NCBI GenBank assembly: GCA_024104275.1
Contig: JAGGHK010000001.1
Coordinates: forward strand, 186,001 to 250,000
Length of the DNA stretch: 64,000 bases
Source: Bifidobacterium sp.
Lineage (GTDB): Bacteria; Actinomycetota; Actinomycetes; Actinomycetales; Bifidobacteriaceae
Direction: 5' to 3'
Made by a program: the position numbers and the translations under genes
Part shown: positions 44,313 through 54,826 of the stretch, piece after piece
How the letters are laid out: the number at the start of each line of letters is the position of its first letter
Position numbering within the stretch: the first letter of the stretch is position 1
The notes under the pieces: generated by a model
The model's database searches: none
What the model was told of the DNA's origin: nothing
What the model saw: the letters and a program-made list of their open reading frames with translations, nothing else

Positions 44313-44987
44313 ATGTTGTTGCATCTTCATCTGGTCCGTCATGGGCAGACCTATTTCAATCGCTATAACCGCTTGCAGGGCTGGTCGAATTCACCGTTGA
44401 CCGAATCCGGCATCGCCGACGCTGACAAAGCTGGCGTGAAACTCAAGGATTTCGATTTCGCCGCCGCCTATTGCTCCGACACCACTCGCGCCGAGCAAAC
44501 CGCCGCCCGGATTCTCGATATCAATGAGCGGAACGGACACACGCGCCCGAAGTTGGTCGCCGACATGCATTTCCGCGAGCAGTTCTATGGCTATTTCGAA
44601 GGTCAGGATATGAATATGGCATGGTGGGCTGCCGGCGCCCCGCACGGTGCCAAGACCTATAACCAGATCGTCGAGCAATATGGTCTGAAAGGTACGAGGG
44701 ATTTTCTGAAGGAAGCCGACCCGTTCCACGACGCCGAAAGTGATGATGAATACTGGGCGCGTGTCGAAGGCGGGTTTGCGCTGATTGCCGCGAACGCCCG
44801 GCTCAAGAATGGCGACGACGTGCTTCAGATTTCTCACGGCAACACGCTCTTGAGCCTGATGCACCGCTTCGCAGACCCGGGCTACGACCTTTCCGAGCGT
44901 CCGGCCAATGGCAGTGTCACCACGCTGGATTTCGACACCGAAAAGCCAATTGGGGACGCCGTGACGGTCGTCGCCTATAATCAATGA
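44313..44987 (+). CDS. Histidine phosphatase (phosphoglycerate-mutase-like)
   Basis: 224 residues. The catalytic LVRHGQTYFNRYNRLQGW motif carries the phospho-acceptor His; Glu in FREQFYGYFEG is the probable acid; the second His lies in QISHGNTL. The branch is that of broad-specificity phosphatases and GpmB-like enzymes, not metabolic cofactor-dependent mutase. The ATG at 44313 is 6 nt after TGGAG; a longer frame from 44289 has no support. Transcribed from the TATAAT at 44278. Confidence 0.85.
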   Translation: MLLHLHLVRHGQTYFNRYNRLQGWSNSPLTESGIADADKAGVKLKDFDFAAAYCSDTTRAEQTAARILDINERNGHTRPKLVADMHFREQFYGYFEGQDMNMAWWAAGAPHGAKTYNQIVEQYGLKGTRDFLKEADPFHDAESDDEYWARVEGGFALIAANARLKNGDDVLQISHGNTLLSLMHRFADPGYDLSERPANGSVTTLDFDTEKPIGDAVTVVAYNQ

Positions 44988-45074
44988 TTTTTCGCTTCAG
45001 CGTCGCTGGCGTTGGGTAATCTTGTGTTCTATTATGGCTGAAATGTCGAGGAACCGTATCGGAAAGAGGCTTAC

Positions 45075-45497
45075 ATGAGTATTGGGGACATCGCAGGGCT
45101 TATCGCCGCCATAGCATTTGCTGTGCTGGCAGGGTTCCTGATCTATCCGCTCATCAGGCTGGGCAAGCTGTTCGACCAGCTCGCGCAGACCGTCAAGGAT
45201 TCCGGCGACCATGCCATCCCGGCGCTTGATGAAGGCGTGACCACGGTGCGCCAGGTTAACAAGTCGCTTGAGGACGTCAATAAGATTTCCTCGGCAGCTT
45301 CCACGACCGCCGGCAACATTGGTGCTCTGACCGATCTCTATGGTTCATTCCTCGGCAAGCCGGTCATCAAACTGGCCTCGTCCTTCTACGCCCTGAAATC
45401 AACCGCGCAGAGCTTCGTGCATCAGAAAGGTGCAGGCTCGGCAGGTGATACCGTAGCGAAAGCAACGTCTGCCAAGGTGAAAGGCGGCAAGGAGTAA
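45075..45497 (+). CDS. DUF948-family protein
   Basis: 140 residues: an N-terminal membrane helix (about 5-26, IAGLIAAIAFAVLAGFLIYPLI), then a coiled-coil-like helix (LGKLFDQLAQTVKDSGDHAIPALDEGVTTVRQVNKSLEDV) typical of DUF948, ending in a basic tail. The gene is just before alaS together with the next small gene, an arrangement common in actinobacteria; function unknown. Confidence 0.8.
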   Translation: MSIGDIAGLIAAIAFAVLAGFLIYPLIRLGKLFDQLAQTVKDSGDHAIPALDEGVTTVRQVNKSLEDVNKISSAASTTAGNIGALTDLYGSFLGKPVIKLASSFYALKSTAQSFVHQKGAGSAGDTVAKATSAKVKGGKE

Positions 45498-45499
45498 CG

Positions 45500-45736
45500 A
45501 TGGTCAAACGAATTTTCTGGGTGTCGCTTGGCGTGGCCATCGGCGTTGTCGCCGTTTCGAAAGCCGAAGCCTACGTGCGTGCCAACACCCCTGACAAGGC
45601 TCGCCAGTTCGTGCTCGGTCCCGACCAGGATCATGTAATGCAACGTTCTCTTCGCGGTCTGTTCGACGAGTTCAATGCCACACGTCTCGCACGCGAACAG
45701 GAGCTGAATTCGCAATATGCCGACAAGCTCCGGTAG
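45500..45736 (+). CDS. Small conserved membrane-associated protein
   Basis: 78 residues, two bases after the DUF948 stop, so co-translated. A short hydrophobic start (VKRIFWVSLGVAIGVVAVSKA) and a polar helix (QRSLRGLFDEFNATRLAREQELN). Small proteins of this design commonly sit between a DUF948 gene and alaS in actinobacteria. Function unknown. GGCAAGGAG precedes the ATG inside the upstream gene. Confidence 0.75.
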   Translation: MVKRIFWVSLGVAIGVVAVSKAEAYVRANTPDKARQFVLGPDQDHVMQRSLRGLFDEFNATRLAREQELNSQYADKLR

Positions 45737-45952
45737 GCGGTTCGCCTTTCGTAACGGATTCGGACGCTGACATCTACATCATCGATGGGAAATGATTGGC
45801 ATCATAAAATCCGAAAAAATATGTTCGTGAACAACAAGCTTTGGGCATCATCAGGAATCGATTGAACGATTCCGACAATTATATTTTTAGTTTGATTTGA
45901 TAAGTAGAATCGCAACAATTTCGTTGCGAACAAGCAAGGAGCAGCAGCAAGT

Positions 45953-48634
45953 ATGCGCACCTCTGAAATCGCCAGCCGGTTCCAAACCTATTTCGAGAAG
46001 CAAGGGCACCTGGTCCTTCCCTCGGCATCACTGATTTCGCCGAACCCGACGACACTCTTCACCATCGCCGGCATGGTTCCGTTCATTCCTTATCTTCTGG
46101 GCGAACAGACGCCTCCCAGCAAGCGTGTGACCTCCAACCAGAAGTGCGTGCGCACCCTCGACATCGACGAGGTCGGCAAGACCACCCGCCACGGCACCTT
46201 CTTCCAGATGCTCGGCAACTTCTCCTTCGGCGACTACTTCAAGGCCGAAGCCATCCATTATGCATGGCAACTCCTGACCACTCCGCAGAGCAAGGGCGGC
46301 CTGGGCTTCGATCCCGAGACTCTGTGGGTCACCACTTATACTGACGACGATGAGGCGCGCTCCCTGTGGGTCAACGAGGGCATGGACCCGGAACATATGG
46401 AAATACTCGGTATGGAAGACAACTTCTGGACCACCGGCGGCCCCGGACCCGGCGGCCCCTGCTCCGAGATCTACGTCGACCGCGGCCCGAAGTACGGCAA
46501 GGAAGGCGGCCCCAGCGCCGACGACAACCGCTACATCGAAATCTGGGATCTGGTCTTCGAAAACTACGCCGTAGACAACGTCAAGTCAAAGACCGACCTG
46601 CACATCGTCGGCGAGCTTGAACACAAGAACATCGATACCGGCGCCGGCCTCGAGCGCGTGGCCTACCTGCTGCAGGGCAAGCAGAATATTTACGAAACCG
46701 ATGAGATCTATCCGGTCATCGAGGCCGCAGAGAAGATCTCCGGCCACAAGTACGGCGAGGACCAGGAATCCGACGTCCGTTTCCGCGTCGTGGCTGACCA
46801 CGTGCGCAGCGCTTTGATGATCATGAGCGACGGCGTGCGCCCTAGCAACGTCGGCCGCGGTTATGTGCTGCGTCGCCTGCTGCGCCGCACTGTCCGCTCG
46901 ATGAAGATGCTCGGCGTCAATGAACCCGTGCTGCCCACCCTGTTCCCTGTTTCCAAGGACGCGATGGTGCCCAGCTATCCGGAGCTTAACGACACGTTCC
47001 ACGACGTTTCCGAAGCCGCCTACGGCGAGGAAGATGCGTTCCGCCGTACTCTTGAGAATGGCACGACCATCCTTGACACGGCCGTCAAGAAGGCCAAGAA
47101 GTCCGGCAATGACGAGGTATCCGGCAAGGACGCCTTCACGCTGCACGACACCTACGGCTTCCCGATTGAGCTGACCCGTGAGATGGCCGGCGAGCAGGGT
47201 GTCAAGGTCGACGACAAGGGCTTTGAGGCGCTGATGGACGAGCAGAAGTCACGCGCCCGCGCCGACGCCCTCAAGAAGCGTCACAACGTGGACGTCAGCG
47301 TTTACGACGACTTCAAGAAGACACTCAAGCAGCCGATTCAATTCCTCGGCTACAAGGATCGTTCCAGCCGTTCTACCATTCTTGGTATTTTCGAGGAAGG
47401 CAAGGGCAGCGTTGAGAGCGTCGAAGGCCCGGCCAACGTTGAGATTGTGCTCGACCGCACCCCGTTCTATGCGGAGCAGGGCGGACAGCTGGCCGACGAA
47501 GGCGAGATGATTTCGGATGACGGCGCCGTGCTCGAGGTCGACGACGTGCAGAAGCCGATCAAGGACCTGATTGTGCACAGCTGCCGTTTGACAGAAGGCA
47601 AACTGCGCATCGGTGAAAAGGTCAACGCCACCATCGACGAGGAACGTCGACGCGGACTGGCCCGTTCCCATACGGCCACCCACATGCTGCACAAGGCCCT
47701 GCGCGAGGTGCTCGGCGAGCAGGCCACCCAGCGTGGCTCACTGGTTGCTCCGGATTATCTGCATTTTGACTTCCAGTGGCCCACGGCCATGACCCGTGAA
47801 CAGATTGATCAGGTCGAGGCTCGCGTTGTCGAGCGCGCCTGTGACGATTTGCCAGTCACCATGGTCGAGATGGACTACAAGAAGGCCCTCGACCTGGGTT
47901 CCATGCACTTGTTCGGCGAGAAATACGGCGACCGCGTGCGTGTGGTGACCATCGGCGAGGACGCGTGGAGCCGTGAGCTTTGCGGCGGCACCCATCTCGA
48001 TGCCACCGGCAAGATCGGTGAATTCGTCATCACCTCCGAATCTTCCGTGGGTTCCGGTGTCCGCCGAATCGAGGCGTTCATGGGCAAGAAGGCCTATGAA
48101 TTCAATGACAAGCAGCACAAGACCGTCTCTGGTTTGGCCGATGAGCTTAAGGTCCGCCCCGAAGAGCTGCGCGACCGCGTGCTCGCTCTCGAAACCAAGG
48201 TCAAGGAGGCCGACCAGCACCTGAACTCGCTCTATGAATCGCAGCTTGAGGCCGCGGTGCCGGCATTAATCGCGCAGGCGGAAGCCGAGGACAATGCTCC
48301 CGTCGAGCTGGTCGCCTCGAATGTCGGTCACTTCGGCTCGTTCGACGCGCTGCGCAAGACCGTGATGGACATCCGTGCCAAGATCGGCGACAAGAAGTCC
48401 GCGGTCATCGCGCTTTCCGGCGTCAACGAACAAGGCAAGCCGATGGTCGCGGTCGCCACCAACGACGACGCACGCAAGGCCGGCTTCAAGGCCGGTGACC
48501 TCGTGCGTGTGGCCTCCAAGGTGCTCGGCGGCGGTGGCGGTGGCAAGCCGGACTTTGCCCAAGGCGGTGGAGCCGATGCCTCCAAGATCGACGAGGCGTT
48601 GAAGGCCTTGCGCCAGGCTGTTCGCAAGGACTGA
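45953..48634 (+). CDS. alaS: Alanyl-tRNA synthetase
   Basis: 893 residues. The class II catalytic core covers about 1-250 ([61 protein letters not shown]). The editing domain has the zinc-binding HTATHMLH and [13 protein letters not shown], and the C-terminal DHHA1-like domain carries the [15 protein letters not shown] motif. AAGCAAGGAG lies before the ATG. Starts the alaS-ruvX-mltG run. Confidence 0.97.
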   Translation: MRTSEIASRFQTYFEKQGHLVLPSASLISPNPTTLFTIAGMVPFIPYLLGEQTPPSKRVTSNQKCVRTLDIDEVGKTTRHGTFFQMLGNFSFGDYFKAEAIHYAWQLLTTPQSKGGLGFDPETLWVTTYTDDDEARSLWVNEGMDPEHMEILGMEDNFWTTGGPGPGGPCSEIYVDRGPKYGKEGGPSADDNRYIEIWDLVFENYAVDNVKSKTDLHIVGELEHKNIDTGAGLERVAYLLQGKQNIYETDEIYPVIEAAEKISGHKYGEDQESDVRFRVVADHVRSALMIMSDGVRPSNVGRGYVLRRLLRRTVRSMKMLGVNEPVLPTLFPVSKDAMVPSYPELNDTFHDVSEAAYGEEDAFRRTLENGTTILDTAVKKAKKSGNDEVSGKDAFTLHDTYGFPIELTREMAGEQGVKVDDKGFEALMDEQKSRARADALKKRHNVDVSVYDDFKKTLKQPIQFLGYKDRSSRSTILGIFEEGKGSVESVEGPANVEIVLDRTPFYAEQGGQLADEGEMISDDGAVLEVDDVQKPIKDLIVHSCRLTEGKLRIGEKVNATIDEERRRGLARSHTATHMLHKALREVLGEQATQRGSLVAPDYLHFDFQWPTAMTREQIDQVEARVVERACDDLPVTMVEMDYKKALDLGSMHLFGEKYGDRVRVVTIGEDAWSRELCGGTHLDATGKIGEFVITSESSVGSGVRRIEAFMGKKAYEFNDKQHKTVSGLADELKVRPEELRDRVLALETKVKEADQHLNSLYESQLEAAVPALIAQAEAEDNAPVELVASNVGHFGSFDALRKTVMDIRAKIGDKKSAVIALSGVNEQGKPMVAVATNDDARKAGFKAGDLVRVASKVLGGGGGGKPDFAQGGGADASKIDEALKALRQAVRKD

Positions 48635-48642
48635 AACCTTCT

Positions 48643-49131
48643 ATGACATGGCTGGGCGTGGATTTGGGAGACGCCAGGGTCGGCTTGGCTCTAAGCGACC
48701 CTGAGCTCTCCTTCGCCCACCCAGAAGGTAATATCCAGGCCTATGGCGATTCGTTTCGCGCGTTGGATGAAGTCGTGGATTTCATTGATGACCATACCGA
48801 TATCGATAAAGTCGTTGTTGGTCTTCCGCTGCTTCTGAGCGGAGAAGCCGGGAAAAGCGCCAAAAAAGCTAAACGCTGGGCCTCGAACCTCGCGAAACGT
48901 CTTGAAGCGGCCGTCCAAAGCGAGGACTATAAAATAGACAATGTCCCTGAGATAGTACTTCAGGACGAGCGTCTCACCACGGTGAGCGCACACCACCAGT
49001 TGAGCCAAGCCAGCGTCCAGAGCAGAAATCACCGGCCGGTGGTCGACCAGCAGTCGGCGGTAGTCATCCTTCAGTCGGCTTTGGATGGACGCAACCGACA
49101 ATCCGAAAGCAGAGAGGGAATTCATGCCTGA
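48643..49131 (+). CDS. ruvX: RuvX/YqgF-type Holliday-junction resolvase-like nuclease
   Basis: 162 residues, RNase-H-like fold. Conserved acidic residues are visible in VDLGDARVGLALSD at the start, in the central KVVVGLPLLLSGEAGKSA strand, and in LQDERLTTVSAHHQL. The family processes junctions and, in some bacteria, pre-16S rRNA ends. The gene follows alaS by 8 bp and overlaps mltG by 8 bp; this order is conserved widely. Confidence 0.9.
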   Translation: MTWLGVDLGDARVGLALSDPELSFAHPEGNIQAYGDSFRALDEVVDFIDDHTDIDKVVVGLPLLLSGEAGKSAKKAKRWASNLAKRLEAAVQSEDYKIDNVPEIVLQDERLTTVSAHHQLSQASVQSRNHRPVVDQQSAVVILQSALDGRNRQSESREGIHA

Positions 49132-50299
49132 AGACTTCAACGAGCTTTTCGACACGAACGCCGAGTGGGTCGACCCTGAAGGTCAATCCGCTCAGCCTGA
49201 GCCGCCAAAGCCGCCGAAATCGCGTCATGAAATGCGTCTGCGCAAGCAGCAACAGCGTCGCCGGCAGATGACCATTGCGGCCATTGTTGCAGTGGTCCTG
49301 CTTATCGTCGGTTGCGGAGGCTTCTTCGGCATCAGAGCTGTGACCCACCACGTCAATAATAATGCGCAGGAGGTTCCCTCGGATTATTCCGGTCCGGGAA
49401 CGGGGCAGGTGTGGTTCACCGTCGATACCGGCGAAAGTGTCGCTTCCGTAGCCAAACATCTGGTCAAGGCAGGTGTGGTCAAGAACGCGGATACGTTCGC
49501 GAGCACGGTGGCGGCCAATAATAGCACGCTTTATCCGGGCATGTACGAGCTCAAAAAACACATGTCATCCGTGGATGCCGTCAAGATTCTTTCCGACAGG
49601 ACCAAGGCCACCGGATTCCTTGAAGTGAAAGCCGGGGAGCGCAGCTCGGACGTCATTGCACAGGCCGCGCAGCTTTCCGGTATTGATAAATCTCAGTTCG
49701 ATACGATAGTTAATGGCGGTGGGCAAGGGATTCTCCCCGCCGAAGCCGGAGGCAAATTCGAGGGCTGGTTTGAACCGGGCGTCTACGATGTCAAGAAGAA
49801 GGGCAGTACGGCGGCCTCGATTTTAAAGTCGATCGTCGATAAGCGTGTGGCCAGGCTCAACGATCTGAAAGTGCCGACCGGCGCCGAACGCGAGACCATC
49901 CTTAATATGGCCTCCATCGCCGAATCAGAAGTGAATCGTTCCGAATACTACGGCAAAGTCGTGCGTGTCATCATGAATCGGCTCAACCAAGGCATGGCGC
50001 TGGGCATGGATTCAACGGTCGCCTACGGAGCGAACGTCAAACCGAGCGAGCTCACCGATGCGATGCTGGGTGATGCTTCCGACCCTTACAACACACGCAT
50101 CAACAAGGGTCTGCCGCCCACACCGATCAGTTCACCCGGCGACGAAGCCATCAAAGCCGCGATGAACCCCACTTCGGGCGACTGGCTCTATTTCGTTACC
50201 ACGAACCTGCAGACGGGCGAGACCAAGTTCGTCTCCACCCAAGAAGAATTCAACCAGATTCGCGATGAATACAAGGCCCAAAATCCCAACGCCAACTAG
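49124..50299 (+). CDS. mltG: Endolytic murein transglycosylase MltG
   Basis: 391 residues. A Pro/Gln/Arg-rich cytoplasmic start (1-56), one membrane helix (about 57-78), a LysM-like domain, then the YceG catalytic domain: NMASIAESEVNRSEYYGKVVRVIMNRL (catalytic Glu in AESEV), LGMDSTVAYG, YNTRINKGLPPTPISSPG and LYFVTTN. It cleaves nascent glycan chains and sets their length. The start at 49124 has AGAGGGA upstream; a frame from 49085 overlaps ruvX without need. Confidence 0.92.
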   Translation: MPEDFNELFDTNAEWVDPEGQSAQPEPPKPPKSRHEMRLRKQQQRRRQMTIAAIVAVVLLIVGCGGFFGIRAVTHHVNNNAQEVPSDYSGPGTGQVWFTVDTGESVASVAKHLVKAGVVKNADTFASTVAANNSTLYPGMYELKKHMSSVDAVKILSDRTKATGFLEVKAGERSSDVIAQAAQLSGIDKSQFDTIVNGGGQGILPAEAGGKFEGWFEPGVYDVKKKGSTAASILKSIVDKRVARLNDLKVPTGAERETILNMASIAESEVNRSEYYGKVVRVIMNRLNQGMALGMDSTVAYGANVKPSELTDAMLGDASDPYNTRINKGLPPTPISSPGDEAIKAAMNPTSGDWLYFVTTNLQTGETKFVSTQEEFNQIRDEYKAQNPNAN

Positions 50300-50359
50300 T
50301 TTTTATTTTATTTAATTATTTTTAATTCGGTTTGGATTTGTTTATACCGTTACTTTTGA

Positions 50360-50468
50360 GCGGTTGGTCGCGCTTTTGGCGGGATATACAATGTTCTGGA
50401 CACTCAAGGCCGTTCGGCCAAGCCTACGCCAGAACATCGCATATCCCGCCAAAACCGCTTATGTTGTG
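50360..50468 (-). repeat. Long-hairpin element, copy 2
   Basis: 30-nt arms (50370-50399, 50429-50458) with 27 pairs plus two positions that are G-U wobbles when read as minus-strand RNA. Loop core CGTAGGCTTGGCC...GGCCTTGAGTGT on the minus strand. Ends: CAACATAAGCGG (minus sense) and GCGGTTGGTCGCG (plus strand). Confidence 0.8.
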
Positions 50469-50511
50469 ATTAAAAGAAAGCGACTTCGCTGAATTTCGTA
50501 AGATAACTAAC

Positions 50512-50622
50512 CAACATGAGTGGATTTGGGGGAATATGCGATGCTGAGGCGTAAAGCTTGGCCTACCGGCCTGGAGGGTGCCGAAGCATTGTATATTCCC
50601 CCAAATCCGCGACCGACCGCGA
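50512..50622 (+). repeat. Long-hairpin element, copy 3
   Basis: 24-nt arms (50522-50545, 50585-50608), two G-U wobbles in plus-strand RNA, otherwise paired. Loop core GCGTAAAGCTTGGCC...GGCCTGGAGGGT. Ends CAACATGAGTGG and CGCGACCGACCGC. Faces copy 2 in opposite orientation in the mltG/prepilin-peptidase spacer. Confidence 0.8.
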
Positions 50623-50658
50623 AATGTAACTAATTAAGCAAAATTGTAACGAACCCAA

Positions 50659-51141
50659 CTATAACGCGGCCAATAATACTGCGATGATAGATGAGAACAC
50701 GATTACAGGGACGAACGGGGCCTTGCGTGAGTTGGCGGGTGAGCGTTGAGTCAGCTTGGGATAAAGGGGAATCCAGAGGAGACCCAGGACGCCCATAGCG
50801 AGCCACCAATAGAGGTAGGGCATCAGACCGAACGAGCCTACGGCGAGGCCAACCAAGAACGATGTGGTGACGTCTCCGAATCCCAAAGCGCCCGGTTTGA
50901 GGCGGGAGAGCAGGAATTGGATGGCGGCTGATAGGGTTGCGTATCCAAGCGGTAGCAGAACTTTCGCTGGATTGCGTTCGATAATGGAGAGCGCGAGAAA
51001 GACTGCCAGCTGCGTCAAAACTCCGATGGCCACCCACATTCTGGGCACGAGAAAACGGCGGATGTCTTCGATGACAAGCGCCAGTCCGCAGATCAGACTC
51101 GGGAGTGCTGCAATGTAGGCCATATCGGTAAGATAGTGCAT
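50659..51141 (-). CDS. A24-family prepilin-peptidase-like protein (short form)
   Basis: About 160 residues with some five to six membrane segments. Both aspartate motifs of A24 aspartic proteases are present: EDIRRFLVPR near the start and GFGDV in the middle. There is no methyltransferase domain, as in short archaeal and actinobacterial forms. It would cleave leader peptides of pilin-like proteins, but no pilus genes are in the window. ATG 51141 is preferred; a TTG at 51189 would extend it by 16 residues. Confidence 0.75.
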   Translation of the reverse strand: MHYLTDMAYIAALPSLICGLALVIEDIRRFLVPRMWVAIGVLTQLAVFLALSIIERNPAKVLLPLGYATLSAAIQFLLSRLKPGALGFGDVTTSFLVGLAVGSFGLMPYLYWWLAMGVLGLLWIPLYPKLTQRSPANSRKAPFVPVIVFSSIIAVLLAAL

Positions 51142-51238
51142 AAACCCATTGATTGACGAATGGAAAGCGCGAAAAAGCGGAAAATTCAAGGTTTATTTTT
51201 CTAAATCTTGATTCGTCAAGGTTCGGCAAGGAGTAAGT

Positions 51239-52423
51239 ATGTTGCGTTGGCAGACGGCAGGGGAGTCGCACGGTGAGGCGTTGGTCGCGATGATTGAGGG
51301 TCTTCCGGCCGGCGTCGAGGTGCGCTCGCAGGACGTCGTGGATGCGCTGGCTCGCAGGCGTCTCGGCTATGGCCGTGGGGCGCGCATGAAGTTCGAGCAG
51401 GATAAGGTGCGGTTGCTGACCGGCGTACGTCACGGCAAGACGTTGGGCTCGCCGGTGACCGTCGAAATCGCCAACACGGAATGGCCGAAGTGGACCGAAG
51501 TCATGAGTGCCGATCCGCTTGACCACGAGCTGCCGCCGACCGGCCGCAACGAGCCGCTGACCCGCCCGCGTCCCGGCCATGCCGACCTGACCGGCATGCG
51601 CAAATACGGTTTCGACGACGCGCGCAACGCGCTTGAACGTTCCAGCGCTCGCGAGACCGCCTCACGTGTGGCTTTGGGCGAGATTGCGGCCAAGTTCCTT
51701 GAGCAGGCCGTCGGCATCCGCACGGTTGCCCATGTTGTTTCTTTGGGTGGTGAAAAGGCGGATACGAGTACCTTGCCGACTCCGGCCGATGTCGAGGCGC
51801 TTGATGCTTCACCGGTGCGCACGCTCGACAAGGATGCCGAGAAACGCATGATGGCCAAAGTCGATGAGGCCAAGTCCCGTGCCGATACGCTCGGTGGTGT
51901 GGTTGAAGTCATCGCCTACGGTGTGCCCGCAGGGTTGGGCACGTATGTGGAAAGCGATCGCAGGCTTGATGCCACGCTCGCTGGCGCCCTGATGGGTATT
52001 CAGGCCATCAAAGGCGTCGAGGTCGGTGACGGTTTCCTTGAGGCCGACCGGTTTGGTTCCGAGGCCCACGATGAGATGTTCGTGGACGACAACGAGCACA
52101 TCCAACGCTATTCCAACCGTTCCGGTGGTACGGAAGGCGGCATGTCCGACGGCCAGCCGATTCGCGTGCGTGCCGCGATGAAGCCGATTCCTTCGATTCC
52201 GCGCGCGTTGCGCACCGTCGATGTCGCCAACGGCGAAGAGGCCAAGGCCATCAACCAGCGCTCCGACACCACTGCGGTACCGGCGGCTTCCGTGGTTGCC
52301 GAGGCTATGGTGCGGCTGACGCTGGCCAAGTTCGTCCTTGAGAAGTTCGGTGGCGACAGTGTCGAGGAAACGCGTCGCAACGCGCAGAACTATCTCGATT
52401 CCTGGCCGGAGCATATGCGCTGA
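51239..52423 (+). CDS. aroC: Chorismate synthase
   Basis: 394 residues. Last step to chorismate, flavin-dependent. Motifs: [65 protein letters not shown] (split by residue use), and [17 protein letters not shown] with the late [23 protein letters not shown] precedes the ATG. First of aroC, aroKB, aroQ. Confidence 0.95.
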   Translation: MLRWQTAGESHGEALVAMIEGLPAGVEVRSQDVVDALARRRLGYGRGARMKFEQDKVRLLTGVRHGKTLGSPVTVEIANTEWPKWTEVMSADPLDHELPPTGRNEPLTRPRPGHADLTGMRKYGFDDARNALERSSARETASRVALGEIAAKFLEQAVGIRTVAHVVSLGGEKADTSTLPTPADVEALDASPVRTLDKDAEKRMMAKVDEAKSRADTLGGVVEVIAYGVPAGLGTYVESDRRLDATLAGALMGIQAIKGVEVGDGFLEADRFGSEAHDEMFVDDNEHIQRYSNRSGGTEGGMSDGQPIRVRAAMKPIPSIPRALRTVDVANGEEAKAINQRSDTTAVPAASVVAEAMVRLTLAKFVLEKFGGDSVEETRRNAQNYLDSWPEHMR

Positions 52424-52525
52424 TCGCGTTTCGGCTTCACGTGTAGGTGATTTCCCGTAGATGAAAGCCGATGAATTAGAGCGAAAACGTAGGATATAGA
52501 GATAGAGAGACAAGGTGCATCAATC

Positions 52526-54151
52526 ATGAGTGGTCATCGTCCGCTTGCTGTGGTCATCGGCATGCCCGGTGCCGGCAAGACGCGTGTGGGGCGTGAGGCG
52601 GCGCAAATGCTCGATGTCGATTTCGCCGACGCGGATATCGAGATCGAGCAGGAAGCGGGCATGAAGATTCCCCGGTATTTCGAAAAATACGGGGAACCCG
52701 CATTCCGTAAGCTGGAAGCTGATGTCATCGCGGACTTGCTGGAATCATTCGATGGGCTGCTGGCGTTGGGTGGCGGTGCCCCGATGACGGTATCGACTCG
52801 AGAGGCGCTGGCCGATTACATCGCCGACGGCGGCAAGCTCGTCTATCTGGAGGCCGACAAGCATGAAGCCAGGGAGCGCGCTTCCCGTAGCGGCAATAGG
52901 CCCATGCTCAACGGCGACGCCAACAAACGTTGGATGAAGCTCTACGAGGAGCGCGACCCCGTGTTCCGCGAAATCTCCAATCTGCATGTGCACACCCATG
53001 GTTCGACGCCGCGCGTGGCGGCAAGGAAGCTGAGCAATATGATTCAGGAACGCATCGTTCATGTCACCGGTTCGGGCATCGAGCCCTATGATGTCTGCAT
53101 CGGCGAAGGCACGTTGAACCGTCTGCCGGAAACGGTGGGTCCGGATGTGCTGCGGGTCGCGCTGATCCATACCCAACCAGTGCAGCGTCATTCCGATCAG
53201 GCTCGTGCCTTGTTGCGTCAGGCCGGTTACGAAGTCTACGACATGGTGATTCCCGATGCGGAAAAGGGCAAGACCGTCGACGTAGCGAAAACCATTTGGA
53301 AAAGGCTCGGAGAGATCGGCTTCACCCGTTCGGATGCCATCGTCGGCTTAGGTGGCGGAGCGGCGACCGATCTTGCCGGTTTCATCGCAGCCACATGGAT
53401 GCGTGGCATCCGCTACGTCAACTGCCCGACCTCACTGTTGGCCATGGTCGACGCCTCGACCGGCGGCAAAACCGGCATCAACACCGACGAAGGCAAGAAC
53501 CTGGTCGGCTCGTTCTATACGCCTGCCGGTGTGCTCGCTGATCTGCGCGCGCTCAAGACTTTGCCGCAGGACATTTTCACCGAGGGGCTTGGGGAGGTCA
53601 CCAAATCCGGATTTATTCGCGATACCAAGATTCTTGACATTCTGCAGGAGCACGCCGATGAACTGAAGAACTTCAACGGTGACGATTTCCTCGGAACGCC
53701 CCTTGAAGATGTGGTCGCTGAGCTCATCGAGCGTACGGTTCGCGTCAAGGCCTACCATGTCTCCAACGACCTCAAGGAAGCCGGTCTGCGCGAATTTCTC
53801 AACTACGGGCACACATTGGCACATGCCATCGAGAAGCTCGAGAACTTCCGCTGGCGTCACGGCAATGCCGTCGCTGTGGGTTGCGTCTACGCCGCCGAGC
53901 TCTCCCATATTCTTGGACATCTCGATCAGGGCAGCGTCGATCTGCACCGTTCGATCCTTTCCTCGCTCGGCCTACCGATTTCCTGGGACGGCGGCGATTG
54001 GGATTCGGTGCTCGCATTGATGCACAAGGACAAGAAGGCGCGTGGCAACACGCTGCGTTTCGTCATTCTCGACAGTATCGGCCATCCGCTGCACCTTGAA
54101 GACCCGCCGATGGATGCCTTGGTAGAAGCGTTCCAGCGGATTCGCCATTGA
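52526..54151 (+). CDS. aroKB: Bifunctional shikimate kinase/3-dehydroquinate synthase
   Basis: 541 residues, two enzymes in one chain. Residues about 1-170 are shikimate kinase: P-loop GMPGAGKT (12-19), [26 protein letters not shown]. Residues about 180-541 are dehydroquinate synthase: [65 protein letters not shown] with the zinc His and the late HGNAVAVG. The two catalyse steps 5 and 2 of the pathway, not adjacent ones. The fusion is typical of bifidobacteria. 102 bp after aroC, 118 bp before aroQ. Confidence 0.93.
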   Translation: MSGHRPLAVVIGMPGAGKTRVGREAAQMLDVDFADADIEIEQEAGMKIPRYFEKYGEPAFRKLEADVIADLLESFDGLLALGGGAPMTVSTREALADYIADGGKLVYLEADKHEARERASRSGNRPMLNGDANKRWMKLYEERDPVFREISNLHVHTHGSTPRVAARKLSNMIQERIVHVTGSGIEPYDVCIGEGTLNRLPETVGPDVLRVALIHTQPVQRHSDQARALLRQAGYEVYDMVIPDAEKGKTVDVAKTIWKRLGEIGFTRSDAIVGLGGGAATDLAGFIAATWMRGIRYVNCPTSLLAMVDASTGGKTGINTDEGKNLVGSFYTPAGVLADLRALKTLPQDIFTEGLGEVTKSGFIRDTKILDILQEHADELKNFNGDDFLGTPLEDVVAELIERTVRVKAYHVSNDLKEAGLREFLNYGHTLAHAIEKLENFRWRHGNAVAVGCVYAAELSHILGHLDQGSVDLHRSILSSLGLPISWDGGDWDSVLALMHKDKKARGNTLRFVILDSIGHPLHLEDPPMDALVEAFQRIRH

Positions 54152-54269
54152 ACGATGACACAAGTTGCTAGATATGTTTTTAGGATTGGCGGAATATCAA
54201 GGTTCTTGAAAAGCCATCTGGCGACTTGTGCGGGGAAATCAGAACAAACCCAATAGAAGGACAAAGCAA

Positions 54270-54716
54270 ATGACCAAAGTAATCGTCGTCAACGGGCCAA
54301 ATCTCGGGCGTCTGGGAGTACGTGAGCCAGACGTGTACGGCCATCAGGACCTCAAAACCCTGCGCAAGGACTGCGCCGAATGGGGAAAGGCGCTCGGCCT
54401 TGAGGTCGAGGTTCGCCAGTCTGACGACGAGGCCGAGGTCATCGGCTGGATGCACCGGGCCGTCGATGAACAGACTCCCGTGGTAATGAACCCCGCCGCG
54501 TTCACCCATTACAGCTACGGCCTTTCCGACGCCGCCAAAATGGTCACCGACGCCGGACTGCCGCTGATGGAGGTTCACATCTCCAACCCATCGGCCCGCG
54601 ATTCGTTCCGCAAATACAGCGTCATCAGCCCAGTCGCCACCGGCACCATCACCGGCATGGGCTTTTACGGCTACAAGCTCGCCCTCGACGCCGTGGCCCA
54701 TCTGCTGGAGAAATAG
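54270..54716 (+). CDS. aroQ: Type II 3-dehydroquinate dehydratase
   Basis: 148 residues, a dodecamer-forming enzyme that dehydrates 3-dehydroquinate (step 3). VVNGPNLGRLGVREPDVYG at the start holds the catalytic loop; QSDDEAEVIGWMHRA binds substrate; MNPAAFTHYSYGLSDA carries the His region in the actinobacterial form; VHISNPSARDSFRKYSVIS follows. The ATG at 54270 has AAGGA upstream; the longer frame from 54228 has an unlikely Arg/Asn-rich start. Confidence 0.92.
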   Translation: MTKVIVVNGPNLGRLGVREPDVYGHQDLKTLRKDCAEWGKALGLEVEVRQSDDEAEVIGWMHRAVDEQTPVVMNPAAFTHYSYGLSDAAKMVTDAGLPLMEVHISNPSARDSFRKYSVISPVATGTITGMGFYGYKLALDAVAHLLEK

Positions 54717-54826
54717 ATCCAAAAATATATTACAAAAGTAATGCAGAGAATAGGGAAGTGTATATCAATTTTCCGCTCTGGCCTACGAACACGCCGAGTC
54801 AATAGAGGCTGATAGACTGAAGTTCC

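Noticed and set aside
50360-50622. CRISPR-like repeats
   Set aside because: Two inverted palindromes with different arms, no regular spacers, no cas genes.
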